From contig CASPVX010000006.1 of the NCBI GenBank assembly GCA_949425575.1, forward strand, positions 1-38,787: 38,787 nucleotides of DNA, given 5' to 3'. How positions within the stretch are numbered: the first letter of the stretch is position 1; the number at the start of each line of letters is the position of its first letter. The position numbers and the translations under genes are program-made. This document shows positions 16,862 through 26,139 of the stretch, one piece after another. A model generated the notes under the pieces. The model saw nothing but the letters and a program-made list of their open reading frames with translations, did not search any database and was not told the DNA's origin. Source of the stretch: an uncultured Bacilli bacterium. GTDB lineage: Bacteria > Bacillota_I > Bacilli_A > RF39 > UBA660.

Positions 16862-18895
16862 TTACTTAGCTATTTTATTTTTAGTATTAAAACCTTGTTT
16901 TCTTTTTTCTCTTTTACTTTTTATAATACTGACAATAAATGTTAAGGCATTAAAGCCTACAAATATTGCGATTAAATAAGTAACATCTTTAATAAGTAAG
17001 CTACTATTAATACTTACAAGTGATTCCCTTAATAATTCAACCGAATAAGTCATTGGCATATATGGGAATATTGCTTGATATATTCCTGGTTCTGTTTGAA
17101 TTGGAAAAGTACCATTACAAGCAGCAAGTTGAGTTACTAATAAAACGATTGCTAAAAACTTACCAATATCTTTAAATGTAAAGAATAAGAACATAACCGC
17201 CGCTAAAAATGCACCTGAAATTAAAATGCAAGAGCCATAATATAATAATATATTTGTAACTTCAAACCCTAATAATAACTTCAATAAAAATGCTAAAATA
17301 ACAGCTTGAACTATACTTATTATATTGTAATACAATAAACGTTTACCACGATTCTCAGAATTTCTGCCAAGCACTTTAAACCTTTGATCTGGATCATAAT
17401 ATAATCCCATTAATACTAAAATTCCACCAACCCATAACGATAACGACATAAAATATGGAGCAAAGAAAGTTCCATAATCATGAACATTACCATAATTATC
17501 TTCTTCTATTTTAATTGGATCTTCAGCATAATTATCTAATCCTGTTAACTGATCAGTTTGTTTAGAAACTTCAGAAACCTTATCATCAATTTTTGTTTGC
17601 GCCTCGCCAACACCATTATTTAATGTATTAGTTCCATTTGTTAAAGTTTTAGTTCCATTACTTGCTGTATTAATTCCTGAATTAATTAAATCTGAATTTG
17701 TATTTAAACTAGAAAGACCATTTTTAATTTCGTCTATACCAGAATACACTTTACTTGAACCTGTTTTCAATGTAGAAAGACCATTTGCTAACTGATCAAT
17801 ACCACCTTTTAATTCGCCTAAACTTCCAGCACTAGAATTCATTAAATTAATTCCACCATTAATAACAGCATTACTGTTAACTAAATTATTTAAACCGCCT
17901 TGTAGTTGTTGCATACCATTATATCCACTAGCATCAGCAGTTGTATAACCAAGCGCAACTTCATAAGCCCCTTTTAAATATGGATTTGTTTGACATTCAA
18001 CATTGCCATTACAATATGCTTTTAATGCTTCATAAGCCTTAGTTGTATTACTAATCATTTCATTTGTTTTTGTCTGATATTCTTTAAGACCTGCAGTATA
18101 AGTATCACTACCCTTTTTAAGCTCATTTACTTTTCCTATTAATGTATCAAGGTTATCAGTTTTTTCTTTTAAAACATTTGCACCATTTGATGCTGTTACA
18201 ATTCCATTATTTAAATCAGCATAAGAATTATATAATGTATTCGCACCTATACTTAATTTCTCAACACCATTATTAAATAACCTATAATTAGTGTTTAATT
18301 TATTCATTCCTTGATTAAGTTCAAAAGCCCCATTATAAAGCTTATTTGTCCCTTCATGAATAGTGCCTAAAGCATCTCCTATTTGCATTGTTTGTTTTGG
18401 TACACTTTGTAAATTATCAGTCAATTTTAAAACGATTTCTTTGTTTACATTTGACTGTAATTGTGATTCTATTTGTTTAACTGCAGAAGTTATAATTTCT
18501 GTAGCTAAATAACTAGACTTACTATTTGGTTTAAAGACAATAGTAGCAGGCTCTCTATCAGAATTTTCTGCATTTTCTAATGTACTTGTAAAATCTTCAG
18601 GAATTTCCAAAATCGCATAATAATTCTTATCAATAAGACCTGCATCCGCATCTTTTTTAGACACCTCTTTAAAATCAAAAATATCTTTTTTCTTAAGAGT
18701 GTCTACAAGCTCATCACCCTTACAATCTTTTTCACATTTGTCTAAGTTAACTAAAGCAACTGGAACCCTATTTAGTTCATGGTATGGATCCCAAAATGCC
18801 TTTAGATAAAATAAACTATAAATTAATGGCAAAATAATTATTCCAAGTATAACAAGTAGTTTCATTTGCCAGCTGTCTCTTTTCATTTTTAACAT
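16862..18895 (-). CDS. YhgE/Pip-family membrane protein (ABC-2-type permease fold)
   Basis: A 677-aa protein: one N-terminal membrane segment (LLVILGIIILPLIYSLFYL), a long outside region, and five to six C-terminal membrane segments from about residue 480. The outside part has phased repeats of the kind LNxGIxxLxxGxxxL (NNGIVTASNGANVLKEK, LANGLSTLKTGSSKVYSG), typical of YhgE/Pip. The family includes phage infection proteins and putative exporters; the substrate is not known. ATG 18895 lies 6 nt after TAGGAGG. The TetR gene lies 14 nt upstream in the same operon, which fits efflux-type regulation. Confidence 0.9.
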   Translation of the reverse strand: MLKMKRDSWQMKLLVILGIIILPLIYSLFYLKAFWDPYHELNRVPVALVNLDKCEKDCKGDELVDTLKKKDIFDFKEVSKKDADAGLIDKNYYAILEIPEDFTSTLENAENSDREPATIVFKPNSKSSYLATEIITSAVKQIESQLQSNVNKEIVLKLTDNLQSVPKQTMQIGDALGTIHEGTNKLYNGAFELNQGMNKLNTNYRLFNNGVEKLSIGANTLYNSYADLNNGIVTASNGANVLKEKTDNLDTLIGKVNELKKGSDTYTAGLKEYQTKTNEMISNTTKAYEALKAYCNGNVECQTNPYLKGAYEVALGYTTADASGYNGMQQLQGGLNNLVNSNAVINGGINLMNSSAGSLGELKGGIDQLANGLSTLKTGSSKVYSGIDEIKNGLSSLNTNSDLINSGINTASNGTKTLTNGTNTLNNGVGEAQTKIDDKVSEVSKQTDQLTGLDNYAEDPIKIEEDNYGNVHDYGTFFAPYFMSLSLWVGGILVLMGLYYDPDQRFKVLGRNSENRGKRLLYYNIISIVQAVILAFLLKLLLGFEVTNILLYYGSCILISGAFLAAVMFLFFTFKDIGKFLAIVLLVTQLAACNGTFPIQTEPGIYQAIFPYMPMTYSVELLRESLVSINSSLLIKDVTYLIAIFVGFNALTFIVSIIKSKREKRKQGFNTKNKIAK

Positions 18896-18909
18896 ACATT
18901 TCCTCCTAA

Positions 18910-19476
18910 CTAAGCTATCCAATTATTTAAAATAGTGGTAAGCGCATCAGCTAATTCATCTTTATCAATCGGCTTTTCTAAATCATCCCATTCAAATAGC
19001 GCAGCAACATAAATCTTATAAATAATAAATGACATAAGTTCAATATTACATGTTTTTAATTCACCACTTTCAGCAGCCTTTTCAATCTTATCCTTAATTG
19101 CATTTCGAATGCTTTTATTTATAATATCTGTACATTTTTTTACTGATGGTGATGGAATATCTTCAGCCTCACATGCCAGAGTAACTAAAAATCTGTTATT
19201 TTGTTTATAATCAAGCAAGGTATATATCATTTCGTGAATTCTCTCAGAAAAAGGAATTTGCTTTTTTTCAATTTTTTCCACAGCCTTTTTCATATTATCT
19301 AACTCTTCATAAACAAAATATTTTAATAATTCATCTTTATCTTTAAAATAAGTGTAAATTGTTTTTTTAGTCACTAAAGATTTTTTTGCAATCGCATCCA
19401 TACTAACCTTTTTATAACCATATCTACTAAAAAGTTCACGCGCTGCGTTTATTACTTTAATCTTCTTTTCTGTCAT
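18910..19476 (-). CDS. TetR-family transcriptional regulator
   Basis: A 188-aa regulator. Residues 8-55 are the TetR HTH (AARELFSRYGYKKVSMDAIA, then TKKTIYTYFKDKDELLKYF); the remainder is a helical ligand-binding domain with no clear motif. ATG follows GGGGGTG. It is the first gene of the operon with the YhgE-type protein and is preceded by a consensus promoter followed by paired GTATAC palindromes, so self-repression relieved by a ligand is the likely mode. Confidence 0.94.
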   Translation of the reverse strand: MTEKKIKVINAARELFSRYGYKKVSMDAIAKKSLVTKKTIYTYFKDKDELLKYFVYEELDNMKKAVEKIEKKQIPFSERIHEMIYTLLDYKQNNRFLVTLACEAEDIPSPSVKKCTDIINKSIRNAIKDKIEKAAESGELKTCNIELMSFIIYKIYVAALFEWDDLEKPIDKDELADALTTILNNWIA

Positions 19477-19490
19477 AAATGCACCCCCAA

Positions 19491-19552
19491 GTATACTGTT
19501 TCACTAATTCGGTATACAGGTGTAGTATATGCTTTTTGTCATTAAATGTCAA
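19491..19552 (-). promoter_or_regulatory. TetR/YhgE operon promoter and likely operator
   Basis: TTGACA (19547-19552), 17-nt spacer, TATACT (19524-19529) on the minus strand. Two GTATAC palindromes follow at 19512-19517 and 19491-19496, 21 bp apart (two helical turns), inside the expected early transcript. They are good candidates for TetR binding. Confidence 0.75.
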
Positions 19553-19624
19553 CCATTTTCATTAAATTTTTCAACCATATTTTCCCACAATTTATAAAAA
19601 TAAGGTAATATTTATGATAGATAA

Positions 19625-19652
19625 CAAAAAAACAAGTATAAAAATCACTTGT
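19625..19652 (-). terminator. Terminator of the UvrD-like helicase gene
   Basis: ACAAGT-loop-ACTTGT hairpin with a seven-T run on the minus strand, about 17 nt after the stop codon. Confidence 0.75.
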
Positions 19653-19668
19653 CTTTTACCTGACACAT

Positions 19669-21342
19669 TTAATCAATTTTAATATAATTTGAGTAATCTT
19701 TTAAAAGTTCCTTTACAAAAATTGATGGATTATTTTTGTTTACTAATAAGTAAACATCATTTTTAGTTCTAGTAAGCGCCACATAAAATAAACGCCTTTC
19801 TTCTTCATATGGATAATTGTCCTTATCACTCAAAACATATTTTAAAATATTATTTTGTATAATCTTATTTGGAAAACCCAAAATTGAATCATCAAGACCT
19901 ACTAAAATAACATTATCTGCTTCTAAACCTTTTGATTTATGAACTGTCATAATTTTAATATCTTTTCTGCCTTTCAAAATAGACATTGATTTTCTAATAT
20001 CTTTATTATTTCGTCCTAAAACAAGCTTTTCTCCTTTAATTTTATTTACTACTTCAAATAGTTTATTTTCATAATCATTTTCATAATAATATATTTTTAC
20101 TGGTTTTTTATTTACTTTAAAAGAATTTAGTTTTTTTCTTATTTGATTTTTATTTTTCATAATAAAGCTAGAACTTATTTTTAAAAGCTCTTTTGAATTT
20201 CTATAAGTATTTTTTATAATTACCTCTTCAGAATAAGAAAAATAATTTTTAAACTTTAAAAAATTATTAATATCGCATCCTGAAAATCTATAAATAGATT
20301 GCCAATCATCACCTACTGCAACTATTTTTGCTTTAGTCTTTTTCTGAATAGCTTTAATCAAATTAATTTTGCTTAAAGAAGTATCCTGAAATTCATCAAT
20401 AATAATATATTTATAATTTTTAATACCTTTTGAATTAACTAAATAAATAGCCTTATTAACCATATCATTAAAGTCTATTTCATTATTAAAATTTAGATTA
20501 TCTTCATATTCTTTATAGATTTTTCTAATATAAATTAATATTAATCTATTTTTATAAGGTGCTTTTTTAATAAAAGTATTAAATGCTTTAATGTTAAAAT
20601 TATTACTTTTAAACAAATTAATGAAACTTAAAAATAAATTATAATAACTCTTATACTCTTCTGTATAAATAAACATTTCTTTAGTTAGAATATTATCATT
20701 AGTAATTTCATCGCCATACTTATCCACAGTAATAAAGTTTGTTTTCAAAAACTTTTTCATTTCACTATATATCAAGTTTTTCTCTATTATATTTTCTAAT
20801 AAACATGTATTTATAGAAACTTTATAACCATGGCTTTTTAAAATATTTATTCCTAACTTATGAAATGTTAAAACATCCATTTCAATATTGTTTTCCTTTA
20901 ATTTATTTTTTAAACTTTGAGCTGCCATATTAGTAAATGAAAGACATAAAATTTCAGATGGTTTTATTTTTTTATGAAGCAAATAAATGATTTTACCAAT
21001 AATAGTAAGTGTCTTACCACTTCCTGCTCCAGCAACTATAAGTAAATTATTGGGATCTTTAATAATTGCTACTTTTTGATTATGATCAAGTGCATAACCA
21101 GATACATTAAACAAATAATCATATTTATTTATATTATCATTTACTATTATTTCATTATAAAAACAACTAATCTTTTCTATATTTTTATAAACCTTTATAA
21201 ATTTATAATTTAATAATTTATTAATTCCTTTCTGTTTTTTATAAATTTTGTTATATTTTCTTTTTAAGTAGTTTATTTTATAACCACTATTATAATCTTT
21301 TTTTAAGTCTTTTATTAATTCTTTGTATAATTCATTTTTCAT
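19669..21342 (-). CDS. Short UvrD/Rep-type (SF1A) DNA helicase
   Basis: A 557-aa helicase, shorter than PcrA/UvrD (about 720). Motifs seen: Walker A VAGAGSGKTLTIIGKI, motif Ib-like LSFTNMAAQSL, Walker B IIIDEFQDTS, motif III GDDWQSIYRFSG, motif V MTVHKSKGLEADNVILVGL, and motif VI EERRLFYVALTRT. The 2B region looks reduced. The long basic N-terminus (residues 1-70, Lys/Tyr/Asn-rich) is unusual. I prefer ATG 21342: the earlier in-frame ATG at 21411 lies inside the terminator hairpin of the upstream gene. The SD is weak. Likely DNA repair or 3'-5' translocation. Confidence 0.88.
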   Translation of the reverse strand: MKNELYKELIKDLKKDYNSGYKINYLKRKYNKIYKKQKGINKLLNYKFIKVYKNIEKISCFYNEIIVNDNINKYDYLFNVSGYALDHNQKVAIIKDPNNLLIVAGAGSGKTLTIIGKIIYLLHKKIKPSEILCLSFTNMAAQSLKNKLKENNIEMDVLTFHKLGINILKSHGYKVSINTCLLENIIEKNLIYSEMKKFLKTNFITVDKYGDEITNDNILTKEMFIYTEEYKSYYNLFLSFINLFKSNNFNIKAFNTFIKKAPYKNRLILIYIRKIYKEYEDNLNFNNEIDFNDMVNKAIYLVNSKGIKNYKYIIIDEFQDTSLSKINLIKAIQKKTKAKIVAVGDDWQSIYRFSGCDINNFLKFKNYFSYSEEVIIKNTYRNSKELLKISSSFIMKNKNQIRKKLNSFKVNKKPVKIYYYENDYENKLFEVVNKIKGEKLVLGRNNKDIRKSMSILKGRKDIKIMTVHKSKGLEADNVILVGLDDSILGFPNKIIQNNILKYVLSDKDNYPYEEERRLFYVALTRTKNDVYLLVNKNNPSIFVKELLKDYSNYIKID

Positions 21343-21388
21343 CTCTACTAATATGATACGAGAAAAGTTTAAGATTTCCTTTTTTATC

Positions 21389-21419
21389 AAAAAAATACTA
21401 TGCAAATTCATAGTATTTT
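21389..21419. terminator. Terminator of the metallophosphoesterase gene
   Basis: AAAATACTATG-CAAATT-CATAGTATTTT hairpin with seven Ts on the minus strand, about 40 nt after the phosphoesterase stop. Confidence 0.8.
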
Positions 21420-21460
21420 AGTATAGTTTTACTGGCGATAATAAGGGTAAATCCTTTTTA

Positions 21461-22297
21461 TTAAATATCGTTTTTATCTATGCCTCTGATTTCAAAGCTT
21501 TGATAAATTCTCTCCATATCCCTATATTTTCCATTCATTATTTCTTCCTTATATGAAGACATTTCAATATTATCTATATTAGATGCTAATTCTTTTTCAA
21601 TATCATATGGAATACTTACTAATTCATATGATATTTTTTCATTAATATTTTGCGAGTTATAATTTCCACAAATAATTAAATAATTTGCAACTGTAGTATT
21701 TCTAACATTACCATCTTTCTTATCATTTCTAAAAACATCTATTGAGTTTCCTACTGATCCAGTATTAATTATAGTTCTATTATAAATTTTTTGTATAAAT
21801 TGTGTATGAATATGTCCATATATAACAATATCAGCCACGTTGTTTGTCTTAGTGTTATTACTAGGTAAAAACAATTCATATAGTCTATCTATTTTATCAA
21901 TATTTCCAACATAACCATCTATTTTTTCAGGCGTAGAATGAAAAAGTCTAACTAATCTTCCACTCATATAGAATTCAAAACAATAAGGTAAACCCCTTAA
22001 ATATTCAACATCTTCTTTCGTTAATTTGTTTTTATTCCATGTTATCCTTTTAATATCCTGCTTACTTTTATTTGATAAATCTATATCTCTTGTAAAATAC
22101 TCATCACAATTTCCCTGTAAAACAACATTACAATTATTTTTAATTAATTCTATACACTGATGTTGATTCGTCCCTTTTGCAATTATGTCACCAAGACAAA
22201 TGACTTTATCTATACCTCTTTCTTTAATATCATATAATACAGCTTTTAATGCTTCTAAGTTACCATGTATATCAGAAATAATTGCCAATTTTTCCAT
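21461..22297 (-). CDS. Calcineurin-like metallophosphoesterase (YfcE/MJ0936-like)
   Basis: A 278-aa phosphoesterase with the full set of metal ligands: SDIHGN (Asp8, His10), CLGDI, QGNCDEYF in place of GNHD, a middle His (LFHST), IYGHIHTQ and NTGSVGNS. This order matches the Metallophos_2/YfcE-type phosphodiesterases. Compared with small YfcE proteins (about 180 aa) it carries a longer cap and a C-terminal extension of some 60 residues. The substrate is unknown. ATG follows AGAGGTG. It stands alone with its own promoter and terminator. Confidence 0.92.
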   Translation of the reverse strand: MEKLAIISDIHGNLEALKAVLYDIKERGIDKVICLGDIIAKGTNQHQCIELIKNNCNVVLQGNCDEYFTRDIDLSNKSKQDIKRITWNKNKLTKEDVEYLRGLPYCFEFYMSGRLVRLFHSTPEKIDGYVGNIDKIDRLYELFLPSNNTKTNNVADIVIYGHIHTQFIQKIYNRTIINTGSVGNSIDVFRNDKKDGNVRNTTVANYLIICGNYNSQNINEKISYELVSIPYDIEKELASNIDNIEMSSYKEEIMNGKYRDMERIYQSFEIRGIDKNDI

Positions 22298-22330
22298 AGC
22301 AAAACACCTCTACTTTCATTTATTTAATAT

Positions 22331-22339
22331 ATTATATCA
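22331..22339 (-). promoter_or_regulatory. Extended -10 promoter of the phosphoesterase gene
   Basis: TG-A-TATAAT on the minus strand, about 35 nt upstream of the start; TTTATG 17 nt further up is a weak -35. Confidence 0.5.
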
Positions 22340-22429
22340 TAACCATATTTTTTCATAAATAATAAGAAGAAAAATAGTTAGTTATTAGTAAAAATTTGCG
22401 CATAGATACTAAAATAAAATCTTCATATT

Positions 22430-22455
22430 AAAAAATACTCAAAAATGAGTATTTT
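22430..22455 (-). terminator. Terminator of clpB
   Basis: AAAATACTCA-AAAA-TGAGTATTTT hairpin with T-rich tail on the minus strand, touching the clpB stop codon. Confidence 0.85.
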
Positions 22456-24538
22456 ATTTTAAAACTATTTCTCCCTCTTTAACATCAACTGTAACCACAT
22501 CACCAAACTTTACTTCACCAGCAATTATTTTTTTAGCAAGTAAAGTTTCAATTGAACTTGTTACTAATCTTTTTAAAGGGCGAGCTCCATAAGCCACATC
22601 ATATCCTCTTTCAATCAAATAATCTTTAGCTTCTTCTGTTAATTTTAATTTTAAGTGCTGAATTTCAAGTCGTTTTTCTATTTCCCTAATAATCTTATCT
22701 AATACATTATATAAAACGTCTTTAGAAAGTTCATTAAAAATAATTATTTCATCAATACGATTAATAAATTCTGGTTTAAAATAAATTTTTAATTCATCCA
22801 ATACTTTATCATCTTGACCATCTAAAACATACTGACTACCAATATTTGACGTCATAATAATAATTGTATTTTTAAAATCAACTGTACGTCCATTTGAATC
22901 TGTAATACGGCCATCATCTAATATTTGAAGAAGTAGATTTAAAACTTCTGGATGTGCTTTTTCTATTTCATCAAATAATACTATACTATATGGATTACGT
23001 CTTACAGCTTCAGTTAACTGTCCACCTTCTTCATATCCAACATATCCTGGAGGCGATCCAATTAATCTAGATACGCTAAATTTTTCCATATATTCGCTCA
23101 TATCAATACGAACCATATGTCTTTCATCATCAAATAATTCATAAGCAAGACTGCGAGCTACTTCGGTTTTACCTACACCAGTAGGTCCTAAAAATATAAA
23201 TGAACCAATTGGTTTATTAGGATCTTTTATTCCGCTTCTAGCACGAATGATAGCTTCACTAATTAATTTTAAAGCATTTTCTTGACCTTTAACTCTTTTA
23301 GCTAAATTGCTTTCTAGATTCATTAATTTGTCTTTTTCACCACTTACTAATCTTGTTGTTGGAATATTTGTCCATCTTGAAATAATTTCTGCGATCGACT
23401 CATCAGTTACTGTGTCACTAAGAAGTCTATTTTCACTTTGTTTAAATTCTTGTAACTCTTTTTCTAATCTTGGAATTTCGCCATGTCTTAATCTAGCTGC
23501 TGCTTCTAAATCATAATTGTTTTCAGCTTGCGCTAAATTAAATTTTGCTTTTTCTAAGGCTTCCTTCTTATCTTTTAATTCTTTATTTAAAGATTTTTCT
23601 TCTTCCCATTTATTTTTAAGTTCTTTTTCCTCTGATTTTAAATCATTTAATTTTTCATCTATTTCTTTTAAACGTTGTTTTGAAAGTTCATCTTTTTCTT
23701 TTTTTATAGCTGCCCTTTCAATTTCTAATTGCATTATTTTTCTTGTTAAAGCATCTAAGTTTGTAGGTACAGAGTCCATTTGAACTCTAATAGTAGCACA
23801 TGCTTCATCAATAAGATCAATGGCTTTATCAGGAAGATATCTATCAGTAATATATCTATCTGACAGATTAGCAGCAGCGACTATTGCTTTATCTGTAATT
23901 GATACTCCATGATGGATTTCAAATCTTTCCTTAAGTCCTCTTAGAATAGTGATTGTATCAATAACTGTTGGTTCACTTACTTTTATTTTTTGGAAACGTC
24001 TTTCAAGAGCTCCATCTTTTTCGATAAATTTGCGATACTCATTTAATGTAGTGGCACCAATAACATGAATTTCACCACGAGCAAGCATTGGTTTTAAGAT
24101 ATTAGAAGTATCCATAGCGCCTTCCATACCACCTGCTCCAACTATCATGTGAATCTCATCAATAAACATGATAATTCCGCCTTCACTTTTCTTTATTTCA
24201 TTTAAAACATTTTTAAGTCTTTCTTCAAATTCACCACGGTATTTAGCCCCTGCTATTAAAGCAGCCATATCTAATTCCCAAATGGTTTTATCCTTTAAGC
24301 TGTTTGGAACATCCCCACTAATTATACGAAGAGCAAGGCCCTCTACGATCGCTGTTTTTCCGACACCTGGCTCACCAATTAAAACGGGATTATTTTTAGT
24401 CTTTCTAGATAATACTCTTGTAATCCCACGAATTTCTTCATCACGTCCTATTACTGGATCAATTTTACCATTTTTAGCATCTTCAGTAATATTACGGCCA
24501 AATTTTTCTAATACATTGGTGTTATCCTCCATTTGCAT
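22454..24538 (-). CDS. clpB: ATP-dependent chaperone ClpB lacking the N-terminal domain
   Basis: A 694-aa disaggregase (full ClpB is about 860). The protein begins at the linker and first AAA+ module: [15 protein letters not shown] (Walker A), MFIDEIH (Walker B). A ClpB-type middle coiled coil follows (about residues 270-395, rich in Lys/Glu), then the second AAA+ module with [17 protein letters not shown] and [13 protein letters not shown], and a ClpB C-terminus. The Clp repeat domain is absent, as in mycoplasmas. It works with DnaK to dissolve aggregates. ATG 24538 follows AGGAGGG. Heat control by HrcA is shown by CIRCE at its promoter. Confidence 0.95.
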   Translation of the reverse strand: MQMEDNTNVLEKFGRNITEDAKNGKIDPVIGRDEEIRGITRVLSRKTKNNPVLIGEPGVGKTAIVEGLALRIISGDVPNSLKDKTIWELDMAALIAGAKYRGEFEERLKNVLNEIKKSEGGIIMFIDEIHMIVGAGGMEGAMDTSNILKPMLARGEIHVIGATTLNEYRKFIEKDGALERRFQKIKVSEPTVIDTITILRGLKERFEIHHGVSITDKAIVAAANLSDRYITDRYLPDKAIDLIDEACATIRVQMDSVPTNLDALTRKIMQLEIERAAIKKEKDELSKQRLKEIDEKLNDLKSEEKELKNKWEEEKSLNKELKDKKEALEKAKFNLAQAENNYDLEAAARLRHGEIPRLEKELQEFKQSENRLLSDTVTDESIAEIISRWTNIPTTRLVSGEKDKLMNLESNLAKRVKGQENALKLISEAIIRARSGIKDPNKPIGSFIFLGPTGVGKTEVARSLAYELFDDERHMVRIDMSEYMEKFSVSRLIGSPPGYVGYEEGGQLTEAVRRNPYSIVLFDEIEKAHPEVLNLLLQILDDGRITDSNGRTVDFKNTIIIMTSNIGSQYVLDGQDDKVLDELKIYFKPEFINRIDEIIIFNELSKDVLYNVLDKIIREIEKRLEIQHLKLKLTEEAKDYLIERGYDVAYGARPLKRLVTSSIETLLAKKIIAGEVKFGDVVTVDVKEGEIVLK

Positions 24539-24568
24539 AGTATCCCTCCTGTTCATTAAACTATATTA

Positions 24569-24609
24569 ATTATACTACTTTTTTAGCACTCGTCAACATC
24601 GAGCGCTAA
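24569..24609 (-). promoter_or_regulatory. CIRCE element (HrcA operator) overlapping the clpB promoter
   Basis: TTAGCACTC (24583-24591), nine nt, GAGCGCTAA (24601-24609): CIRCE with one mismatch. On the minus strand TTGACG (24591-24596), 16-nt spacer and TATAAT (24569-24574) form the promoter, so HrcA binding would cover the -35 region. In Bacillus subtilis CIRCE controls groESL and dnaK; clpB under CIRCE is known in some mollicutes and lactic acid bacteria. Confidence 0.93.
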
Positions 24610-24652
24610 AATAACACATTTTTACATATTGTCCCATAATTAATAAAATCGT

Positions 24653-24681
24653 TTTACAATATAAAATAATGCTGATATAAT
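24653..24681 (+). promoter_or_regulatory. Promoter of mscL
   Basis: TTTACA (24653-24658), 17-nt spacer, TATAAT (24676-24681) with an extended TG. CIRCE lies about 45 bp upstream of the -35 and faces the other way. Confidence 0.7.
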
Positions 24682-24703
24682 ACGAAAGTGAAGGAGGTTA
24701 TTT

Positions 24704-25096
24704 ATGATAAAGGAATTTAAAGAATTTATTTCAAGAGGTAATGTTATCGATTTAGCTGTTGGTGTTATTATTGGTGGTGCCTTTGGAAAAATTGTTTCTT
24801 CTTTAGTCAATGATGTTTTAATGCCTCTAATAGGAATCTGTTTAGGTGGTCTTGATTTTAAAGGACTATCTTTAAGCATTGGTAATGCCAGTATTAGCTA
24901 TGGTGTATTCATCCAAAATATTGTTGATTTCCTAATAATCGCATTTTGTATTTTTATATTCATTAAATTAATTAACAAAATTACTAGAAGAGAAAACAAA
25001 AAAGAAAAAGAAGAAGTAAAAGAAGAAAAACAAAAATCTGAAGAAGTTATTTTATTAGAAGAAATAAGAGATTTACTTAAAAAGAAAAACCGTTAA
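24704..25096 (+). CDS. mscL: Large-conductance mechanosensitive channel MscL
   Basis: A 130-aa channel subunit that opens under osmotic downshock. It starts with the conserved [20 protein letters not shown], has TM1 ([23 protein letters not shown]) and TM2 ([22 protein letters not shown]), and ends in a charged Lys/Glu-rich cytoplasmic helix ([14 protein letters not shown]). Length and topology are typical. ATG follows AAGGAGG. It is the only plus-strand gene in this part, divergent from clpB and convergent with the YgjV gene. Confidence 0.97.
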   Translation: MIKEFKEFISRGNVIDLAVGVIIGGAFGKIVSSLVNDVLMPLIGICLGGLDFKGLSLSIGNASISYGVFIQNIVDFLIIAFCIFIFIKLINKITRRENKKEKEEVKEEKQKSEEVILLEEIRDLLKKKNR

Positions 25097-25108
25097 TTTA
25101 AAACGGTT
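25081..25108 (-). terminator. Terminator for the five-gene operon (minus strand)
   Basis: AACCGT-loop-ACGGTT followed on the minus strand by TTTCTTTTT. It lies across the mscL stop codon. Confidence 0.65.
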
Positions 25109-25118
25109 CAAACTGTAC

Positions 25119-25153
25119 GAATAGAACTGCATAGTTCTATTCATTTTTATTTT
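25119..25153 (+). terminator. Terminator of mscL (plus strand)
   Basis: GAATAGAACT-GCAT-AGTTCTATTC, a perfect 10-bp stem, followed by ATTTTTATTTTT. It includes the stop codon of the convergent YgjV-like gene. Confidence 0.85.
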
Positions 25154-25658
25154 TAACATCATAACGAATTATTGAAATCACATTTGAAACAATTATGCAT
25201 AAACATGTAAATAAATTAGCATAGGCCATAAATATTATATAATATGGTATCCACAATACTAAGCTACCTAAATTAATTAATCTAATACGTTTTTCTTGCA
25301 TTTGAATAATTGTAATTGTATGTAAAATTGCACTACATAAAGGGATTATATCAATTAATGATTTAAATGTGATTATTGATGCTATCACAGATAAGCATAG
25401 ATAAAAACATATCAATTTCCATGTGATTGGTTTTCCCTTTAAAGCATAAATGTAATTGATAAGCGTTTGTATTCCAAACACGAATTGAATAAGTGCCCCT
25501 GCATATGCTCCTAGTAATAGTAATCCTGTAGCTCCGACCGCATTAGCCAACAAGAAAAATAATAAAATCTTTTTTCTTGTTTTGCATTGCATACTGATAA
25601 CATTTAATCCGCATGCTATTAGTGCTAAAATTTGTGCTAATATAAATGTAAAACTCAA
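25137..25658 (-). CDS. YgjV-family membrane protein
   Basis: A 173-aa protein of about six membrane segments with short loops (ILAQILALIACGLNVISMQ, LLLLGAYAGALIQFVFGIQT, NYIYALKGK). The pattern fits the YgjV inner-membrane family of unknown function. It starts at a TTG (25658) after GGAGG with 7-nt spacing. It is the last gene of the operon, 21 nt after the Nudix gene, and may be the membrane component of the pathway or only a passenger. Confidence 0.78.
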   Translation of the reverse strand: MSFTFILAQILALIACGLNVISMQCKTRKKILLFFLLANAVGATGLLLLGAYAGALIQFVFGIQTLINYIYALKGKPITWKLICFYLCLSVIASIITFKSLIDIIPLCSAILHTITIIQMQEKRIRLINLGSLVLWIPYYIIFMAYANLFTCLCIIVSNVISIIRYDVKNKNE

Positions 25659-25679
25659 TCTATCGCCTCCAAATTATAA

Positions 25680-26123
25680 TTATCTTAACTTATAACCGAA
25701 CTTTTCTATTTCTACTATTGCAATTTCAGATAATTTAGATCTCGTTAACTGGTTAATATCATAAAATTCAGCCCCTAATGAATCATCATTATTTTCATCT
25801 AATTCCATGTGATTCTTAATTTCATTATTATATGATTCTACTTTGTAAAAAACACCTTGATGATGTATTTGTTGAAGTTCTCCTTTATGTTCCCATTCTA
25901 TTGTTACGGAATTTGCATCAAATAACGTATATTTTGTAACATCAACCCCTACTTCTTCTTGTAATTCTCTAATTAAAGTTTGTTCAGGTGTTTCACCAAA
26001 CTCAATAGTTCCTCCTGGTAAATCTAGTTTATTTTTATACGGACCATTAGCTTTTTTTATTAAAACTATCTTGTCCTCATTTAAAATCAAGCCATATGCT
26101 CCTAAATGTCTAATTTGCTTCAT
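25680..26123 (-). CDS. Nudix hydrolase
   Basis: A 147-aa protein with a full Nudix box, GGTIEFGETPEQTLIRELQE followed by EVGV, near residues 36-58, which binds Mg2+ and cleaves a nucleoside diphosphate linked to another moiety. Substrate cannot be read from the sequence. It lies 16 nt after the radical-SAM gene in the same operon, so an activated nucleotide intermediate or by-product of that pathway is a plausible substrate (inference). ATG follows GAGGGG. Confidence 0.92.
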   Translation of the reverse strand: MKQIRHLGAYGLILNEDKIVLIKKANGPYKNKLDLPGGTIEFGETPEQTLIRELQEEVGVDVTKYTLFDANSVTIEWEHKGELQQIHHQGVFYKVESYNNEIKNHMELDENNDDSLGAEFYDINQLTRSKLSEIAIVEIEKFGYKLR

Positions 26124-26139
26124 ATAAATTTCCCCTCTC

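Noticed and set aside
24640-24879. Minus-strand frame opposite the mscL start
   Set aside because: It is the shadow of mscL and its promoter; there is no ribosome binding site or family likeness.
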